From JBDSWU01 sp038230395 (GTDB lineage: Bacteria > Patescibacteriota > Saccharimonadia > Saccharimonadales > UBA4665): 64,000 bases of DNA. Each line of letters opens with the position of its first letter. Within the stretch, counting starts at the first letter, position 1. Where the stretch lies: positions 1 through 64,000 of the forward strand of contig JBBRNI010000001.1 in the NCBI GenBank assembly GCA_038230395.1, in the 5' to 3' direction. This document shows, piece by piece, positions 50,015 through 58,987 of this stretch. The notes below the pieces were generated by a model. It was not told the DNA's origin and made no database searches. It was given only the letters and a program-made list of their open reading frames with translations. The translations under genes and the position numbers were made by a program.

Positions 50015-50413
50015 ATGAAATTCAGAACCATCAGTAACTTATTGACTATCAAGCCAGTCTACGCCCACTGCGACCTTCCCTGCGGCGTTTACGACCCCGC
50101 TCAGGCCGCAGTTGAAGCCAAAAGCATTAAAGCTATTATGGATAAATATGAAGGCTTAGACGAGCATAACAAGCTACGAGCAGTTATTATCGTTGAAGAG
50201 CGTGCCGAGCTGGTTAAGCATCACCTAATGGTGTTATGGGCAGATTATTTTAAGCCAGAACACCTAGAATCCTACCCTGATTTGCATGACAAGTTTTGGA
50301 AGGCTATTAAACAGGCTAGTGAATGTAAGCATCATTTGGCGGTAGCTGAGGGGCAAAAATTACTCGAGCAGATTGAAGCTATTTCAGAGATCTTTTGGGC
50401 TACCAAGAAATAA
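50015..50413 (+). CDS. sodN: Nickel superoxide dismutase
   Basis: 132 residues. The Ni-hook HCDLPCGVYDPA starts at H18 with C19 and C23, the residues that bind nickel after removal of the preceding propeptide MKFRTISNLLTIKPVYA. The rest is the four-helix bundle typical of NiSOD (EERAELVKHHLMVLWADYF, SECKHHLAVAEGQKLLEQIE). It converts superoxide to oxygen and hydrogen peroxide. The maturation protease is the next gene. An AGGAG sequence is present upstream. Confidence 0.96.
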   Translation: MKFRTISNLLTIKPVYAHCDLPCGVYDPAQAAVEAKSIKAIMDKYEGLDEHNKLRAVIIVEERAELVKHHLMVLWADYFKPEHLESYPDLHDKFWKAIKQASECKHHLAVAEGQKLLEQIEAISEIFWATKK

Positions 50414-50448
50414 CACGGACACAGTGCTGAAATGGCTCGGAGGCAGCT

Positions 50449-50739
50449 ATGCGTAAGTTTCTATTTTTAAGAAGAGTAGTAGGCACCAGTATGACGCCAA
50501 TGCTCAAACCAGGACAACTCATTCTGGCAACACCACTGCGGCGTCGTCTGCGACCAGGTCAAGTCGTAGTGCTGCGCAAAAATAACCGCGAGCTAATTAA
50601 ACGTATTGAAAGAATTGAGTATGATAAAGTTTTTGTGATTGGGGATAACCCAGATGCCAGCACTGATAGCCGACAGTTCGGCTGGCTAGAGATGAGTACC
50701 GTGGTAGCCCGAGTGATCAGACCTAAGCTTGCTAAGTAA
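50449..50739 (+). CDS. sodX: Nickel SOD maturation protease (signal peptidase-like)
   Basis: 96 residues of the S26 signal-peptidase fold: catalytic S14 in VGTSMTPML and K51 in RELIKRIERI, followed by FVIGDNPDASTDSRQFGW. No transmembrane helix is obvious. Its role, known from other NiSOD pairs, is to cut the propeptide so that His becomes the N-terminal Ni ligand. Lies 36 bases after sodN. Confidence 0.92.
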   Translation: MRKFLFLRRVVGTSMTPMLKPGQLILATPLRRRLRPGQVVVLRKNNRELIKRIERIEYDKVFVIGDNPDASTDSRQFGWLEMSTVVARVIRPKLAK

Positions 50740-50749
50740 ATTTAGGTTT

Positions 50750-51370
50750 ATGCAGTATCGTATTCATCAGCCAGTCATACTTGCCCAGAGGCGCCACCTG
50801 AAACGTTGGATAATCGGCGGCCTTAGTGTTGTTTTAGCAGTGATTACTATGGTCAAAATTCTAACCTCACCCGCCCTTGGCCATAACGTAGCAGTTGATC
50901 GTAAAGCTTTGACAGTACACCCTACCAGCGCCGCGCCAGCGCCAGCTAGTACCTTAGACAACAAATACTTCACGCTTCATTTGCCCTCGGGATATAAACT
51001 TAATTCCACGCAGACGACACCAACCGACAGCCTAGTAAGCGCCACTATAGTCAAGGGCTCAGCCTTCGAAACCAGTGTGATGAGTGTGTCCGTTGTCAAG
51101 TCACCAGATGGTGTGTGGCAGAATCTAAGTAGCTACCGCGCACGACAGCAAACCCCAAATAATTATAGTATTTCTAGTTTTTCGCAGTCGGGTGAAACAC
51201 TGAGTTTGGTGACTCGACGTGACGGTGAAGCTGGTGAGGTCGTTGCCTTTTGGCCACATGGCGCTTACGTTGCTACGGTCGCGGTCTCTAGCAGCACGCA
51301 AGGCACCGGTGACACCGAAACCAACCAAGCCAACTTACGGACGCTACTTACAAACTGGCAGTGGCACTAA
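50750..51370 (+). CDS. Membrane-anchored extracytoplasmic protein of unknown function
   Basis: 206 residues from ATG 50750. Basic N-terminus (QRRHLKRW), one transmembrane helix (IIGGLSVVLAVITMVKIL), then an extracytoplasmic domain with LHLPSGYKLNSTQT and regular strands, no Cys. No family recognised. First gene of the surface-protein cluster. Confidence 0.65.
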   Translation: MQYRIHQPVILAQRRHLKRWIIGGLSVVLAVITMVKILTSPALGHNVAVDRKALTVHPTSAAPAPASTLDNKYFTLHLPSGYKLNSTQTTPTDSLVSATIVKGSAFETSVMSVSVVKSPDGVWQNLSSYRARQQTPNNYSISSFSQSGETLSLVTRRDGEAGEVVAFWPHGAYVATVAVSSSTQGTGDTETNQANLRTLLTNWQWH

Positions 51371-51397
51371 GCGCCCCAGTTATGCTAGTGTTAAAAC

Positions 51398-52558
51398 ATG
51401 AAATGGGTATCTGTATCGTCTAACCTTGCCGCGGTTCTCGGCGTACTACTGTTTGCTTCTCTGCCTCAAACCAGTACTTACAAGCTACAAAGCTATGGCT
51501 TTGGTAGCGGCGGTACGGCCAATAATACTGGTACTACAACCTATTCCCTGAATGGAATTAGTGGGGAAATTAGCGGTCAGCCGACTAAAACGGGTACTGC
51601 TAGCAGCAACTCAGGGTCCGGCTATATCGTTGACCAGCAGGCGAGTGTGCCGCAACTAGCCTCTGCTGATAACGGTAGCGGTCAGTACTACAACAAACTT
51701 CATTTTGTCATCGATGACACGCAAGGTAACGCAACCAATACCTTTCCGACTGACACCACATTTTTGATCTCAGTGAGTTTAAGCAACACCCTAGCGAACC
51801 CGGCCGTAACTACCAGCGAGTTCGTGGCGCCTCTGTATTTACACACTGATGGCACACTGAGCGCAAGCTATACTACTGCCGACTACCAGACATACTCAGC
51901 TTTTGGAGGAACCGGTGGCAGCACTATTATCGGGTTAACTCAAAATATCAACTACTACATCCACCTCAAAGCTACTAGTGGTAGGGTTGGCCCACAGCAT
52001 GCTTTCGCAGAATCAGGCTATGGCCCTGTCACAACGCAAGCGACTGCTGCAGCCACGATTAATTTTGGCCTATCTATAGTGGGACCAGCCGCACCACCAA
52101 ATACGGTCGTTATTCCGGCGCTCGACACCAGCACATTGCCTAAAACTAGTAGTCAAACTATCAATACAACTTTAACTACCAACGGCGCCAGTGGTGGTGA
52201 TGTCTACATAAAAGGCCTTAATGGCGGACTTAGGAGTGGCTCCACGGGTTACAAGATTGCTGCGCTGAGCACTAACCTTGGCACTGCCCCAGAAGGTTTT
52301 GGCGCCCAAAATAAATCAGTCACACAGACTTCAGGTAGCACCTACAACGTCGTTGCGCCCTACAACGTCAATGGTTGCGTAGTGGGCACCTGCCCAGTTG
52401 GGATAATTGACCCCACCATTCGTAGTCTATACACAGCTAGTGGACCTGTGACTGGTGGTGCTGGCGTGTTGGCATTGCTAGCCAAAGCGGCGAGTACAGA
52501 TATAGCCGCCAGTGACTACCAAGAAGTTTTGACCTTTACCGCTGCTGCCAATTTTTAG
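51398..52558 (+). CDS. Secreted beta-rich surface protein, paralogue A
   Basis: 386 residues. N-terminal signal peptide (LAAVLGVLLFASLPQTS), then a Gly/Ser/Thr-rich, Cys-poor, beta-strand-type protein (NSTG-rich turns). Its C-terminal end SDYQEVLTFTAAANF resembles that of the following protein (NDYTDVLTIVAAGNF), so the two are likely related or share a C-terminal sorting or assembly motif. No cell-wall anchor of the LPxTG type. Function unknown; structural surface component or adhesin is plausible. Confidence 0.7.
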   Translation: MKWVSVSSNLAAVLGVLLFASLPQTSTYKLQSYGFGSGGTANNTGTTTYSLNGISGEISGQPTKTGTASSNSGSGYIVDQQASVPQLASADNGSGQYYNKLHFVIDDTQGNATNTFPTDTTFLISVSLSNTLANPAVTTSEFVAPLYLHTDGTLSASYTTADYQTYSAFGGTGGSTIIGLTQNINYYIHLKATSGRVGPQHAFAESGYGPVTTQATAAATINFGLSIVGPAAPPNTVVIPALDTSTLPKTSSQTINTTLTTNGASGGDVYIKGLNGGLRSGSTGYKIAALSTNLGTAPEGFGAQNKSVTQTSGSTYNVVAPYNVNGCVVGTCPVGIIDPTIRSLYTASGPVTGGAGVLALLAKAASTDIAASDYQEVLTFTAAANF

Positions 52559-52661
52559 GGTTGTGGATAACTAAGCGTGAGCGCTATTGACTTTTTGGTT
52601 GTGTCATATACGATAGTCTTATAACTATTAAAGTCTAATAAAAAAAAAGAAAAAGTACCCC

Positions 52662-53786
52662 ATGCTCAAAAACAAACGTCGCCTACTCGCAGCAGCCTCA
52701 CTGGTGTTTTCAATTCTATTACCGTCATTAGCAGCTGGTGCCGCTCAGCTTGGACAGGGCAGCATTAGCTTATCCCGTTTAGCCGCTTCGGCAACGCCAA
52801 CCAGTATTTATGCGACTATTAAGTTCAACACGACAGCCGGTGTTGTAAAGGCCGCGCTTTGTTTCCCTAACACCAAATCAGATGGTACAGGGGCTGGTTT
52901 TACAGTAGTTAATGGCACGCCAACCGTTGTCACGACCGGTGCCCCTAATACGCCGTCTGGTACTGTCGCACTTCCAGGTACCTTAACTGCTGCTTCGGGC
53001 AACGCCGCTGCTGCTGGTACTATTGCCGCCTGCCCAGCGGGTGCAGCTGGTTCAATCATCATTTCGGGTATTACTGCACCCAACAACACGAGTCTATACG
53101 AATTCACCGTTAACACGCCAAACGTGACCAATCCGTCGGTTGTTTCACAGTACAATACTTCTTTGGCAAGCCTGACTACAACTCCAACAGTTGTTGACAC
53201 CGATACCACGCCGACATACATCACTACCGCCTCAACAGGTGATCAGGTGACGGTCACCGGAACTGTCTCGCCTAACTTTACCTTTAGCTTAAGCTCGGCA
53301 ACTGATGTGATTCCAGCTGTTGACATTAACTCGATCTCGACATCAAATGGTCCTGCTGGTAACAACCCAGTGTTTATGACGGTAGCAACTAACTCCCCAC
53401 TTGGCTACACAGCTTACGTGAAATCTCAGAACAACCAACTTACCTCGGCGCTCCGTCCAGGCACACCAATCACAACTGGTACCTTCGACGGTACACCGGA
53501 TACAATAACGGCTGGTACAACCCGCTATGGTTTTGTCCCAAGCACTGGTACAGCCTGCTCAACATGTATTGGTGTCCCCGCCTATGACGGAGAATACGCC
53601 GTTGCTGATGGCACACACGCTGGATCGTTTGCCCCTAGCGGAGCCTTCGCCTCTTTCGTCTCGCACGCTAACTACACCAGTGGTGACCAGATCTATCTCA
53701 AAGAACGTGACGCGGTCAGCGCTGCAGTTGCCCAGTCTAACGATTACACTGATGTCTTGACTATTGTCGCTGCTGGTAACTTCTAG
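52662..53786 (+). CDS. Secreted beta-rich surface protein, paralogue B
   Basis: 374 residues with a classical signal peptide (KRRLLAAASLVFSILLPSLA, cleavage near AAGAA). The mature chain is rich in Thr, Ser, Ala and Gly with a few Cys (AALCFPN, AACPAG, TACSTCIG). Ends in NDYTDVLTIVAAGNF, matching the C-terminus of the upstream protein. An A-rich tract precedes the start. Function unknown. Confidence 0.72.
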   Translation: MLKNKRRLLAAASLVFSILLPSLAAGAAQLGQGSISLSRLAASATPTSIYATIKFNTTAGVVKAALCFPNTKSDGTGAGFTVVNGTPTVVTTGAPNTPSGTVALPGTLTAASGNAAAAGTIAACPAGAAGSIIISGITAPNNTSLYEFTVNTPNVTNPSVVSQYNTSLASLTTTPTVVDTDTTPTYITTASTGDQVTVTGTVSPNFTFSLSSATDVIPAVDINSISTSNGPAGNNPVFMTVATNSPLGYTAYVKSQNNQLTSALRPGTPITTGTFDGTPDTITAGTTRYGFVPSTGTACSTCIGVPAYDGEYAVADGTHAGSFAPSGAFASFVSHANYTSGDQIYLKERDAVSAAVAQSNDYTDVLTIVAAGNF

Positions 53787-53831
53787 GCAAAGTTGCTAAC
53801 CATAACTGTTTTCGAGTCAGTCATAGTAAGC

Positions 53832-53837
53832 TATACT
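53832..53837 (+). promoter_or_regulatory. -10 promoter next to a start codon
   Basis: TATACT ends 8 bases before the ATG at 53846. Confidence 0.45.
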
Positions 53838-53845
53838 ACTAGCTA

Positions 53846-54925
53846 ATGAAGCGTTACATTTTGGGGTTTGCCGGTCTTGCCGGAATGGTTATGGTATTGG
53901 TTGTGTTCACTCCAGCCCACTCTGCCCTGGCTGCTACACCCTCGCAACCTGCCTTCAATATTCTGACCTCACCGTTACCGATCAAAATCTCGACAAGTCC
54001 TGGAAAAACTGTTACTACTGAGATCCGTTTCAAAAACCTCAATGACACACCTGAAGCCGTAAAAGTCAGCTTGCTACGCTTCGGGGCATCTGGCGAAGAA
54101 GGTGCGCCTGATCTATTTGAGCTAACTCCGAAGGACAAATTTGGTTCATGGGTGACCTTTTCACCCAGCGAAGTCGTCGCCCAGCCCAATGTCTGGAACA
54201 CTATCACCATGAGTATTAAAGTTCCGGCTAATGCTGACCTTGGATACTACATGGCAGTTACGTTGTCGCCCGCGAGCACCGTAACTGACCCACGTAACGG
54301 CGCATCATTAAAAGGCTCGGCAGCCACGCTGGTTCTGCTGAACGTCAATACTGGTAATGAGAAGCGTAGTCTCAATATTGCCGAGTTTACTTCTAATAAG
54401 GGTTTATACGAGTATTTACCAACCACGTTCAACGTTAAGTTACGCAATAACGGCAACATTTACATTGCGCCTTCAGGCAACTTATTTATCACGTATAGTG
54501 GCAAACAGGTTGCTACACTTGATTTTAACCAGGCTGGCGCTAGCGTGCTACCCGGTACCAACCGTACACTCAAAACTGATTGGCACGATGGATTTCCTTT
54601 ATACACAAATAAAATTGTTGACGGTAAAACAATTCCAGACGGCCATGCGGTGCCACAACAAGATCTCAAGTGGGACTTTAGCAAGGTAAACAAGCTAAGG
54701 ATTGGGCGCTACACGGCCAAGATTCTAGTTGTTTACGACGATGGAAAGCAAGACGTGCCTTTAGAAGCTACAGTGAACTTCTGGGTATTGCCATGGAAGA
54801 TCATGCTTGTGGCACTGATCATTGTCGTAATTATTGGAATCGGACTATTCTCATTTTTACGAGGGCTGGTGCGCCGGGCACGCGACCGGGGCGGTAAAAC
54901 TGCGCAGCGCCGTGGCACGCATTAG
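53846..54925 (+). CDS. Membrane-anchored DUF916-like surface protein A
   Basis: 359 residues. Signal peptide (FAGLAGMVMVLVVFTPAHSALA), then an immunoglobulin-like strand pattern (PLPIKISTSPGKTVTTEIRFKNLND region) resembling the DUF916/DUF3324 part of WxL-interacting proteins, a C-terminal transmembrane helix (IMLVALIIVVIIGIGLFSFL) and an Arg/Lys-rich cytoplasmic tail. Related in layout to the next gene, which overlaps its end by 14 bases. It probably holds surface proteins at the membrane (inference). Confidence 0.7.
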   Translation: MKRYILGFAGLAGMVMVLVVFTPAHSALAATPSQPAFNILTSPLPIKISTSPGKTVTTEIRFKNLNDTPEAVKVSLLRFGASGEEGAPDLFELTPKDKFGSWVTFSPSEVVAQPNVWNTITMSIKVPANADLGYYMAVTLSPASTVTDPRNGASLKGSAATLVLLNVNTGNEKRSLNIAEFTSNKGLYEYLPTTFNVKLRNNGNIYIAPSGNLFITYSGKQVATLDFNQAGASVLPGTNRTLKTDWHDGFPLYTNKIVDGKTIPDGHAVPQQDLKWDFSKVNKLRIGRYTAKILVVYDDGKQDVPLEATVNFWVLPWKIMLVALIIVVIIGIGLFSFLRGLVRRARDRGGKTAQRRGTH

Positions 54926-55859
54926 ACGTTTAGCTGGAGTCGTATTGGTTCTGGGTACAGTGCTACAGGGTGCTAGTGGAATCAGCAGTGCGAATACCCC
55001 ACAAGGTGCTGGCAGCAATGCCATATCGCTCAGCCCATTTTTACAAAATATTACGGTCTCAGAATCGGATACTACCAAAACATTCAATCTTGAGCTGACC
55101 AATCACAGCCCAAGTGTCCAAGAGCTTGATCTGACAACTCGTGACTTTGGTTCATTGAATGACACGGGTGGTATTTTGTTAAAGGGCTCAACTGATTCGT
55201 ATTCGCAGCACTATGGTCTCACCTCATGGTTGACGTTAGAAGACGATACGGTGGTGCTGCAACCAGGTGAGGCTAGAGCGATTGTAGTATCAGTTAACAA
55301 CCGCCAAGATTTGCAGCCAGGCGGCCATTACGCGGCCGTTGTGGCTAGCGTCAAGAATCTGGATGACCAAAGTGGCAATCACGTGGTTGTTAATCAACAG
55401 CTGCTGAGTTTGATATTAGTTGACAAGCAGGGTGGTGAACACTATGACCTTAAGCTCGAGTCAGTTGAGCAAAATGGCAACTGGCTCCACTTGCCCAATG
55501 ACATTAAATTACAGTTTCAGAACCCGGGTAACGTACATGTAGTGCCACGTGGCCAAGTACTGCTCAAGAACCCAGCGGGAAGCGTCATCGCCAAGGGCAT
55601 TATTAACAGCGAAACGGCTTTTGTGCTCCCAGCCAGTTTGCGAGATTTATATGTGCGTTTAACACCAGTGGGCCATAGCTTACCTGTGCCGGGTATCTAC
55701 CATGTTGAAGTTGATTATCGCTATGACGGCATTGACCAAACTGCCAGTAAAAGCTTTGCGGTGCGCTTTATTAATCTCAAATTGTATACAGCTATAATTT
55801 TACTAATTGGAGTCGGTTTTTGGTACGTACGCCGACGCCGAAATGGTATCAAAAAGTAG
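54912..55859 (+). CDS. Membrane-anchored DUF916-like surface protein B
   Basis: 315 residues from the GTG at 54912, chosen because it gives a normal signal peptide (RIRRLAGVVLVLGTVLQGAS); the longer frame from 54834 would put coding sequence deep inside the upstream gene. Domain ISLSPFLQNITVSESDTTKT resembles the same Ig-like family as the upstream protein, with a C-terminal helix (YTAIILLIGVGFWYV) and tail RRRRNGIKK. Translationally coupled to its neighbour by a 14-base overlap. Confidence 0.7.
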   Translation: MARIRRLAGVVLVLGTVLQGASGISSANTPQGAGSNAISLSPFLQNITVSESDTTKTFNLELTNHSPSVQELDLTTRDFGSLNDTGGILLKGSTDSYSQHYGLTSWLTLEDDTVVLQPGEARAIVVSVNNRQDLQPGGHYAAVVASVKNLDDQSGNHVVVNQQLLSLILVDKQGGEHYDLKLESVEQNGNWLHLPNDIKLQFQNPGNVHVVPRGQVLLKNPAGSVIAKGIINSETAFVLPASLRDLYVRLTPVGHSLPVPGIYHVEVDYRYDGIDQTASKSFAVRFINLKLYTAIILLIGVGFWYVRRRRNGIKK

Positions 55860-56013
55860 TCACACACGTCACAAAAAGACTACGCCCAAGCGACTGATGA
55901 AAAGACCAATAAAACGAAGTAAAAACAGTAGTCAAAACACTTGTGTTTGGTTGTAGAATTTGTTACGATTTAAGGGTACGATTAAAAAGAAACACGTGAA
56001 AAGAGGACGACCG

Positions 56014-58959
56014 GTGATAAACATCCGGAAGCTCAATGGAATTTTGATTCTTGCCGCCGTTTTGGTAGTAAGTTTTTCTATGTTCGGCTATCCTCAAAGC
56101 GCCCGGGCTGCTAACCCAACAACCATCAATTTCCAGGGTAAAGTTGTTAATGCCAACGGTACGAACGTTACCGACGGTACCTATAGCTTTACCTTCAAGC
56201 TGTACTCTGTTGCTAGCGGCGGCACGGCTATTTGGGGAGAGACTCAGGCATCCGTTAGTGTCTTGAGTGGAGTTTTTCAAGTTAATCTAGGTAGCACATG
56301 CTCACTGTTTATTACCCAAACCTGTAGCACCTTTAGCAACACGGCCATCGACTTTAGCGCCAATCCAGCGCTCTATCTGGGCATCACGTTTAACGGCGAC
56401 ACCGCTGGAGAAATGACCCCCCGCCCTCAACTGCAATCAGTTCCATATGCCTTCAACGCCGACAAGGTTGGTGGCCTTAGTGCTGCCCAACTAGTTCAAT
56501 TATCACCCGCTACCTCCCAAACCGGCTTTATCAACATCAATGGTGGTAATACGCTCATCAACAACAGTGGTACTGGCAATACCACGATTGGTGGATCTAG
56601 CGGTACGATTGCTGTAGGTGGCGCCAGTGCGGGCGTCATAACACTCCAAAGTTCTGCGGCAATCAACCTAACTGCCGCTGCTAACTCCACGCTTAACTTT
56701 GGCGCCAACACGCTCGGCATCACATCGAGCACCTTAACGGTTACTCCTACGACGGGTGACGTGACACTCGGTGGGACCGCCCCAACGCTTACTGCTACTA
56801 GCGGTGTCAACCTCACGGTCCAATCGCAAGGCACTGGCACACTAGTTCTTGGAACTGGTAGTACAGGCATCCTGAGTCTTACGAGCGCGACCAACACAAT
56901 TCAACGAACAGCAGTTGGCACAACTACGCTCGATCTTAACGACGCTACAAACACGTTACTAGTAATCAAAAATAGCGGTAGCGGTGTCGCCAATTTAGAC
57001 CTTTTTGGTGGTAGTCTCCAAACGGGCTCAACCCCAACAACACGTCTCGACAACGCTGGTAACCTCCTCAATATTGGTACTATTACCGCGTCAGGTTTAG
57101 AAACACTGAGTTTCACAGGCGGCACAGCACTCACTGCCAACGGTGCTCCTGCTGCATCGGCTACGTCGTCGCTCATCCAGTACGGTGCAGCAATTATCGG
57201 AGGTAATGCTCTAGCTAATGGCGGTACCTATTTGGGCATTAACTCCCCAGCCAGCGGAGCTGGTAGTACAGCTGATCTTGTTAATTTACAGGTTGCTGGT
57301 ACGAGTAAGTTAAGACTAGACAGCGGCGGTAATTTATATGGTAGCGGTTTTGATTCGTTTGACCCTAGTCAACTCGGTGGGGCAACCACATCAGTTGGTA
57401 ACTATAGCGCTGGTGGAAACTTTGGTACAGCGTTCAGCAGTGGGGCCTTCATAGACAACACCGACATATATGCGCAGGAGTTTGTAGCATCGCTTGCCTC
57501 AGCTACCACAAATAACCGTAATATCGGTGATAGTACGAATTGGTACTTCAATAATGCTGGTGCACCAAATAACCAGCCTACGTCTCAGGACATTAGTACC
57601 ACTGGAGGCTATATGCGTATTACTATGGCGGCTGCAACAGCAAGGTCTGGCCTAATATCGCAGGGTGCTACACCAGGAGTGGTTGATAAACCTATAAATG
57701 CTCAAAACCTACCAATTATTCAAGTTAAGGTTCGTCCAAGTGTTGTCCGTAATACTGATGACTTTGTATGGGGGGCGAGTGACACGGCAACACCATCAAC
57801 TACAAATGATACACTTCCTGCTAACGGTCTCTTCTTCTGGACGAACAACAGCACTGGTGCCGGCGGATGGACTGGCGTGGTAAGGAGTGGTGGAGCTACT
57901 ATTGGCACCCCAGTCGTTTGTCCTGGTGGAATCACACCAAACGTCTTCGCAACAGGTAGGATTATCGTCGTGAACGCTAGTACTGTCAGATTCATGATTG
58001 ACGTAAATGCAGCCGATGGAATTAATTTTCAAGATTGTGGTACAGTGACGGGCGCTCTACCAACAGCCGACTTAGGTCTACAGATGTATGTTATACAGAC
58101 CACCAATACGGTAGCCACATTTGACACCGATTATGCCCGCTTTTGGCAAGATGATGCACCTGTATCCGCAACTGCAGCTAGCAGCACGGTACAGAATCAG
58201 CAAACTTTGGCGAATATCAGCACTGGTCAAGATGATACGACTAATCAAGTTGCAGATCCTGCTATCACCCCAACCGACTCGCTCAGTGCTAACGAGAATG
58301 TCTCCCCACCGGTGCCGACTCACCTGCCTGGCAAGAGTGGAGTTTCGCAGTCTTTGTTAACGAACGACACCTTACGACCAGATGCTATCCAGGCGAATAA
58401 CATACCGACGACTGGTATATTTACTTCGAAGGACGGCAATCTAGAATTAATTGATGCTGCAGGTAAGCAAGTATTCACAATCGATAGTGCTGGCGATGGT
58501 TATTTGTCGGGTAAGCTGGATGTAGCGAGTGCTTCTATTACTGGTGGGCTGAGTGTCGGTGGTGATTTAAGCGTCGCTGGGCTCAGTACCTTCCAAAAGC
58601 TCGCGACGTTTATTGCTAAAACCGTATTCAGACAAGACGTGCAGTTTGATGGTCATATTACGGTCGCCGCAGATAGTGCCGGTTATGCCACGTTAGGCAA
58701 AACTGAAACAACCGTTCATATCAAATTCAAAGTAGCATATGATAAACCTCCCGTAGTTAGCGCCAATACGGTTGATGGCCAGTTTGTGCCTGCCACAGTC
58801 AGTAATATAGATAGTGGTGGCTTTGACTTGAGCATAGCTAAAGCGGCCGCCCAGGATACGAAATTTAGTTGGACAGCAATTGGCGTCAACGACCCACAGA
58901 CTACTACAAATTCCACTCCTCCAACTACGCCACAAACTATACCCGCAACCGCTCCTTAA
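56014..58959 (+). CDS. Giant secreted repeat-rich surface protein
   Basis: 981 residues from GTG 56014, preceded by AGAGGACGA; the frame is open from 55960. Signal peptide (LILAAVLVVSFSMFGYPQSA), then NPTTINFQGKVVNANGTNVT, a segment common at the start of large secreted proteins. Residues about 170-430 are Thr/Gly/Asn-rich beta repeats (NTTIGGSSGTIAVGG type); about 480-720 resemble a jelly-roll or lectin-like module; then stalk repeats (GNLELIDAAGKQVFTID, SLSVGG type) and a C-terminal compact domain ending in FSWTAIGV. A likely adhesin or fibre. No anchoring signal recognised. Confidence 0.75.
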   Translation: MINIRKLNGILILAAVLVVSFSMFGYPQSARAANPTTINFQGKVVNANGTNVTDGTYSFTFKLYSVASGGTAIWGETQASVSVLSGVFQVNLGSTCSLFITQTCSTFSNTAIDFSANPALYLGITFNGDTAGEMTPRPQLQSVPYAFNADKVGGLSAAQLVQLSPATSQTGFININGGNTLINNSGTGNTTIGGSSGTIAVGGASAGVITLQSSAAINLTAAANSTLNFGANTLGITSSTLTVTPTTGDVTLGGTAPTLTATSGVNLTVQSQGTGTLVLGTGSTGILSLTSATNTIQRTAVGTTTLDLNDATNTLLVIKNSGSGVANLDLFGGSLQTGSTPTTRLDNAGNLLNIGTITASGLETLSFTGGTALTANGAPAASATSSLIQYGAAIIGGNALANGGTYLGINSPASGAGSTADLVNLQVAGTSKLRLDSGGNLYGSGFDSFDPSQLGGATTSVGNYSAGGNFGTAFSSGAFIDNTDIYAQEFVASLASATTNNRNIGDSTNWYFNNAGAPNNQPTSQDISTTGGYMRITMAAATARSGLISQGATPGVVDKPINAQNLPIIQVKVRPSVVRNTDDFVWGASDTATPSTTNDTLPANGLFFWTNNSTGAGGWTGVVRSGGATIGTPVVCPGGITPNVFATGRIIVVNASTVRFMIDVNAADGINFQDCGTVTGALPTADLGLQMYVIQTTNTVATFDTDYARFWQDDAPVSATAASSTVQNQQTLANISTGQDDTTNQVADPAITPTDSLSANENVSPPVPTHLPGKSGVSQSLLTNDTLRPDAIQANNIPTTGIFTSKDGNLELIDAAGKQVFTIDSAGDGYLSGKLDVASASITGGLSVGGDLSVAGLSTFQKLATFIAKTVFRQDVQFDGHITVAADSAGYATLGKTETTVHIKFKVAYDKPPVVSANTVDGQFVPATVSNIDSGGFDLSIAKAAAQDTKFSWTAIGVNDPQTTTNSTPPTTPQTIPATAP

Positions 58960-58974
58960 GCTCTAGCTATATGC

Positions 58975-58980
58975 TACAAT
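58975..58980 (+). promoter_or_regulatory. Extended -10 promoter next to a start codon
   Basis: TGCTACAAT ends 7 bases before the ATG at 58988. Confidence 0.5.
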
Positions 58981-58987
58981 AACGGTA

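Noticed and set aside
51398..53786. WxL-domain surface proteins
   Set aside because: The neighbouring DUF916-like proteins suggested it, but no W-x-L motifs occur in the C-terminal parts.
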